Shown: one piece after another, positions 44,257 through 45,463 of the stretch | How positions within the stretch are numbered: position 1 is the first letter of the stretch | How the letters are laid out: each line of letters begins with the position of its first letter | The notes under the pieces: generated by a model | Told to the model about the DNA's origin: nothing | What the model saw: only the letters and a program-made list of their open reading frames with translations | Databases searched by the model: none | Program-made: the position numbers and the translations under genes | Assembly: GCF_002760665.1 (NCBI RefSeq) | Contig: NZ_PDOB01000034.1 | Span: forward strand, 1-45,463 | Reading direction: 5' to 3' | Length of the DNA stretch: 45,463 nt | Source of the DNA: Massilia psychrophila | GTDB lineage: Bacteria > Pseudomonadota > Gammaproteobacteria > Burkholderiales > Burkholderiaceae_D

Positions 44257-45180
44257 TTATTCCGGTCGGCGCGGCTGGAACCGCACGATCGCCTCGCCTG
44301 CCGCGGTGACACGCGGCGCCGGCCGGAACGCGTGGCCGTAAATCACTTCGAACGTCAGCGCCAGCTTGCCGTCGGCGCGGCGGCCGCGCTCGAGCGCGGC
44401 TTGCAGGCGGTCGAACGCGGCGCGCCCCATCAGGCCGCGGCCGCGCGTGGCCAGCGGATTGCCACCCAGCGCGCGCACGTCGGCCAGCAGCGCCTGCGCC
44501 GTGTCGTACGTCACGGTAATGACTTCCATATCCATCACCGGGGTCGAAAACCCGGCCTCGACCAGCTGGTCGCCGAAATCGTGCATGTCGACGAACGGCA
44601 GCACGTGCGCCAGATCATCCACTTCGGCAAATGCCGTGCGCAGCTCGCGCAACGAGTCCGGCCCGAAGCTCGAGAACATCAGCAAGCCGTCGACTCTCAG
44701 CACCCGGCGCCATTCGGCAAACACGCGGTCGGGCTGCGGGTGCCAGTGCAATGCCAGGTTCGACCACACCAGGTCGATTGAGTTCGGGCCGAACGGCAGG
44801 CTGCCGAAGTCGCCCGCCAGCAGGTCGATGCCGGCTTTTGCCGGCAGCAAGCGATTCAACAGCGATTTGCCGGCGGACGAAGCCGGCCTGGCCGCGGCCG
44901 CCATTGCCTGTGCGGCGTCGAGCCCGAGCACCTGGGCCGCCGGATAAGCTTTCTGCAGCAGCGGCAGGTCGGCGCCGGCGCCACAACCAGCGTCGAGCAC
45001 CCGTTGCGGCGCCATCCGCACCAGGCCGAGGCGCTCACGCATGCGGCCGGCGATCTCGCGGCGCAAAAAGTCCGATGGCGCAACCAGCTGCGGCCGGGCG
45101 AACAGCCGACGTACCCGCGCCAGGCCGATCGGCGCGCTCATGCTGGCGTTGGGGGTGGCAGTCGATTGAGGGGAAACCAT
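44257..45180 (-). CDS. BioC-like SAM methyltransferase
   Basis: 307 residues from ATG 45180 (ATG 45141 is a shorter alternative). SAM motif VLDAGCGAGADLPLLQKAYP, VLGLDAAQAM, DLLAGDFGSLPFGPNSIDLV, WSNLALHWHPQPDRVFAEWR. The WSNLALHW block is typical of malonyl-CoA O-methyltransferase BioC, which starts pimelate/biotin synthesis. No other bio genes are in the window, so bioC is likely but not certain. Divergent from comF. Confidence 0.82.
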   Translation of the reverse strand: MVSPQSTATPNASMSAPIGLARVRRLFARPQLVAPSDFLRREIAGRMRERLGLVRMAPQRVLDAGCGAGADLPLLQKAYPAAQVLGLDAAQAMAAAARPASSAGKSLLNRLLPAKAGIDLLAGDFGSLPFGPNSIDLVWSNLALHWHPQPDRVFAEWRRVLRVDGLLMFSSFGPDSLRELRTAFAEVDDLAHVLPFVDMHDFGDQLVEAGFSTPVMDMEVITVTYDTAQALLADVRALGGNPLATRGRGLMGRAAFDRLQAALERGRRADGKLALTFEVIYGHAFRPAPRVTAAGEAIVRFQPRRPE

Positions 45181-45266
45181 GGCGCGCCGCGATGAAATGA
45201 GATAATGGCAGAAGTGTACATGGCGAAGTATACCTTGTTGTCCCACCTTTGTCTGGAGCCGAGCCG

Positions 45267-45463
45267 ATGGCCCACCGTTTGCGCCGCATGCTGCAGCGCT
45301 GGCCGCAGTTTCTGCTGCCATCCCTGTGCGCGCTCTGTGGCGCGCGCTGCGGCGGCGCCGTCTGCGCGCCCTGCCACGCCCAGTTCGTCACGCCAACGCC
45401 GCGCTGCCCGCGCTGCGCCAACCCGGTCGGCGCGCTTGACGCGCGGCGCGAGTGCGCCGCCTG
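45267..45463 (+). CDS. comF: ComF-family protein, 5' part (runs off window)
   Basis: First 65 codons: MAHRLRRMLQRWPQFLLPSL followed by zinc-ribbon cysteines CALCGARCGGAVCAPC and CPRCANPVG. ComF proteins carry this N-terminal metal-binding ribbon before a phosphoribosyltransferase domain and act in DNA uptake or nucleotide salvage-like roles. A GGAG ribosome site lies 10 bases before the ATG. The catalytic domain is beyond the window. Confidence 0.85.
   Translation, partial: MAHRLRRMLQRWPQFLLPSLCALCGARCGGAVCAPCHAQFVTPTPRCPRCANPVGALDARRECAA

Overview
The window looks like a chromosomal segment of a high-GC betaproteobacterium, most likely Burkholderiales/Oxalobacteraceae (Massilia/Duganella/Janthinobacterium-like). 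Reasons: the ftsY-ftsE-ftsX-rpoH order with a CIRCE element in front of rpoH, and a caa3-type cytochrome oxidase cluster with the small Burkholderiales accessory proteins (35-aa small assembly protein, DUF2970, DUF2909). This placement rests on gene content and protein resemblance, not on a search. No rRNA, tRNA or CRISPR array was seen.

Layout. 1-1528: nested insertion sequences. A frameshifted IS6-family element cuts off the 5' part of an IS50/Tn5-like IS4-family element, which itself truncates the last gene of a csgG-DUF4810-DUF799 lipoprotein operon (1505-3083, minus). 3353-5053: a ThDP-dependent acetolactate-synthase-like enzyme. 5351-12331 (minus): eight tightly coupled genes (FAD oxidoreductase, DUF1365, cyclopropane-fatty-acid-synthase-like methyltransferase, chalcone-isomerase-like protein, MFS/GPH transporter, DUF3833 lipoprotein, SDR, SnoaL-like). 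They are divergent from a CarH/LitR-type B12-binding MerR regulator (12641-13582). The shared promoter region carries two copies of a 15-bp inverted repeat around overlapping promoters, which suggests a light- and B12-controlled membrane-lipid modification regulon.

13692-17676: ftsY, ftsE, ftsX and rpoH, with a CIRCE site (HrcA target) before rpoH and a terminator after it. 17780-18187: small lipoprotein. 18184-21727 (minus): SulP anion transporter, nhaA with a structured leader, and a twice-frameshifted membrane protein gene behind nhaA. 21728-24077: degenerate DNA with a remnant of an M74-like peptidase and a chimera of an IS5-family N-terminus joined to an ISAs1-family transposase. 24301-27462: a complete tripartite tricarboxylate transporter (TctC, TctB, TctA).

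27677-30880 (minus): tellurite/stress-type cluster (TerD-like, AIM24-like, TerD-like, DUF475/TerC-like), divergent from an NhaR-type LysR regulator (31000-31893). Then a CNNM/HlyC-type membrane protein, a SAM methyltransferase and an acidic small protein. 34617-43829: aa3/caa3 cytochrome oxidase genes and assembly factors (ctaC, ctaD, small protein, ctaG, DUF2970, ctaE, surf1, SCO-like, ctaA, ctaB, sco) on the minus strand, interrupted by a plus-strand DUF2909 gene. 44257-45463: a BioC-like methyltransferase divergent from the start of comF, which runs off the window.

The genes form several independent modules: membrane lipid remodelling under a probable photoreceptor, protein targeting/division/heat shock, Na+/anion transport, tricarboxylate uptake, a Ter stress module, and terminal respiration. 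Mobile-element scars and broken genes concentrate at 1-1528, 18184-18661 and 21728-24077.
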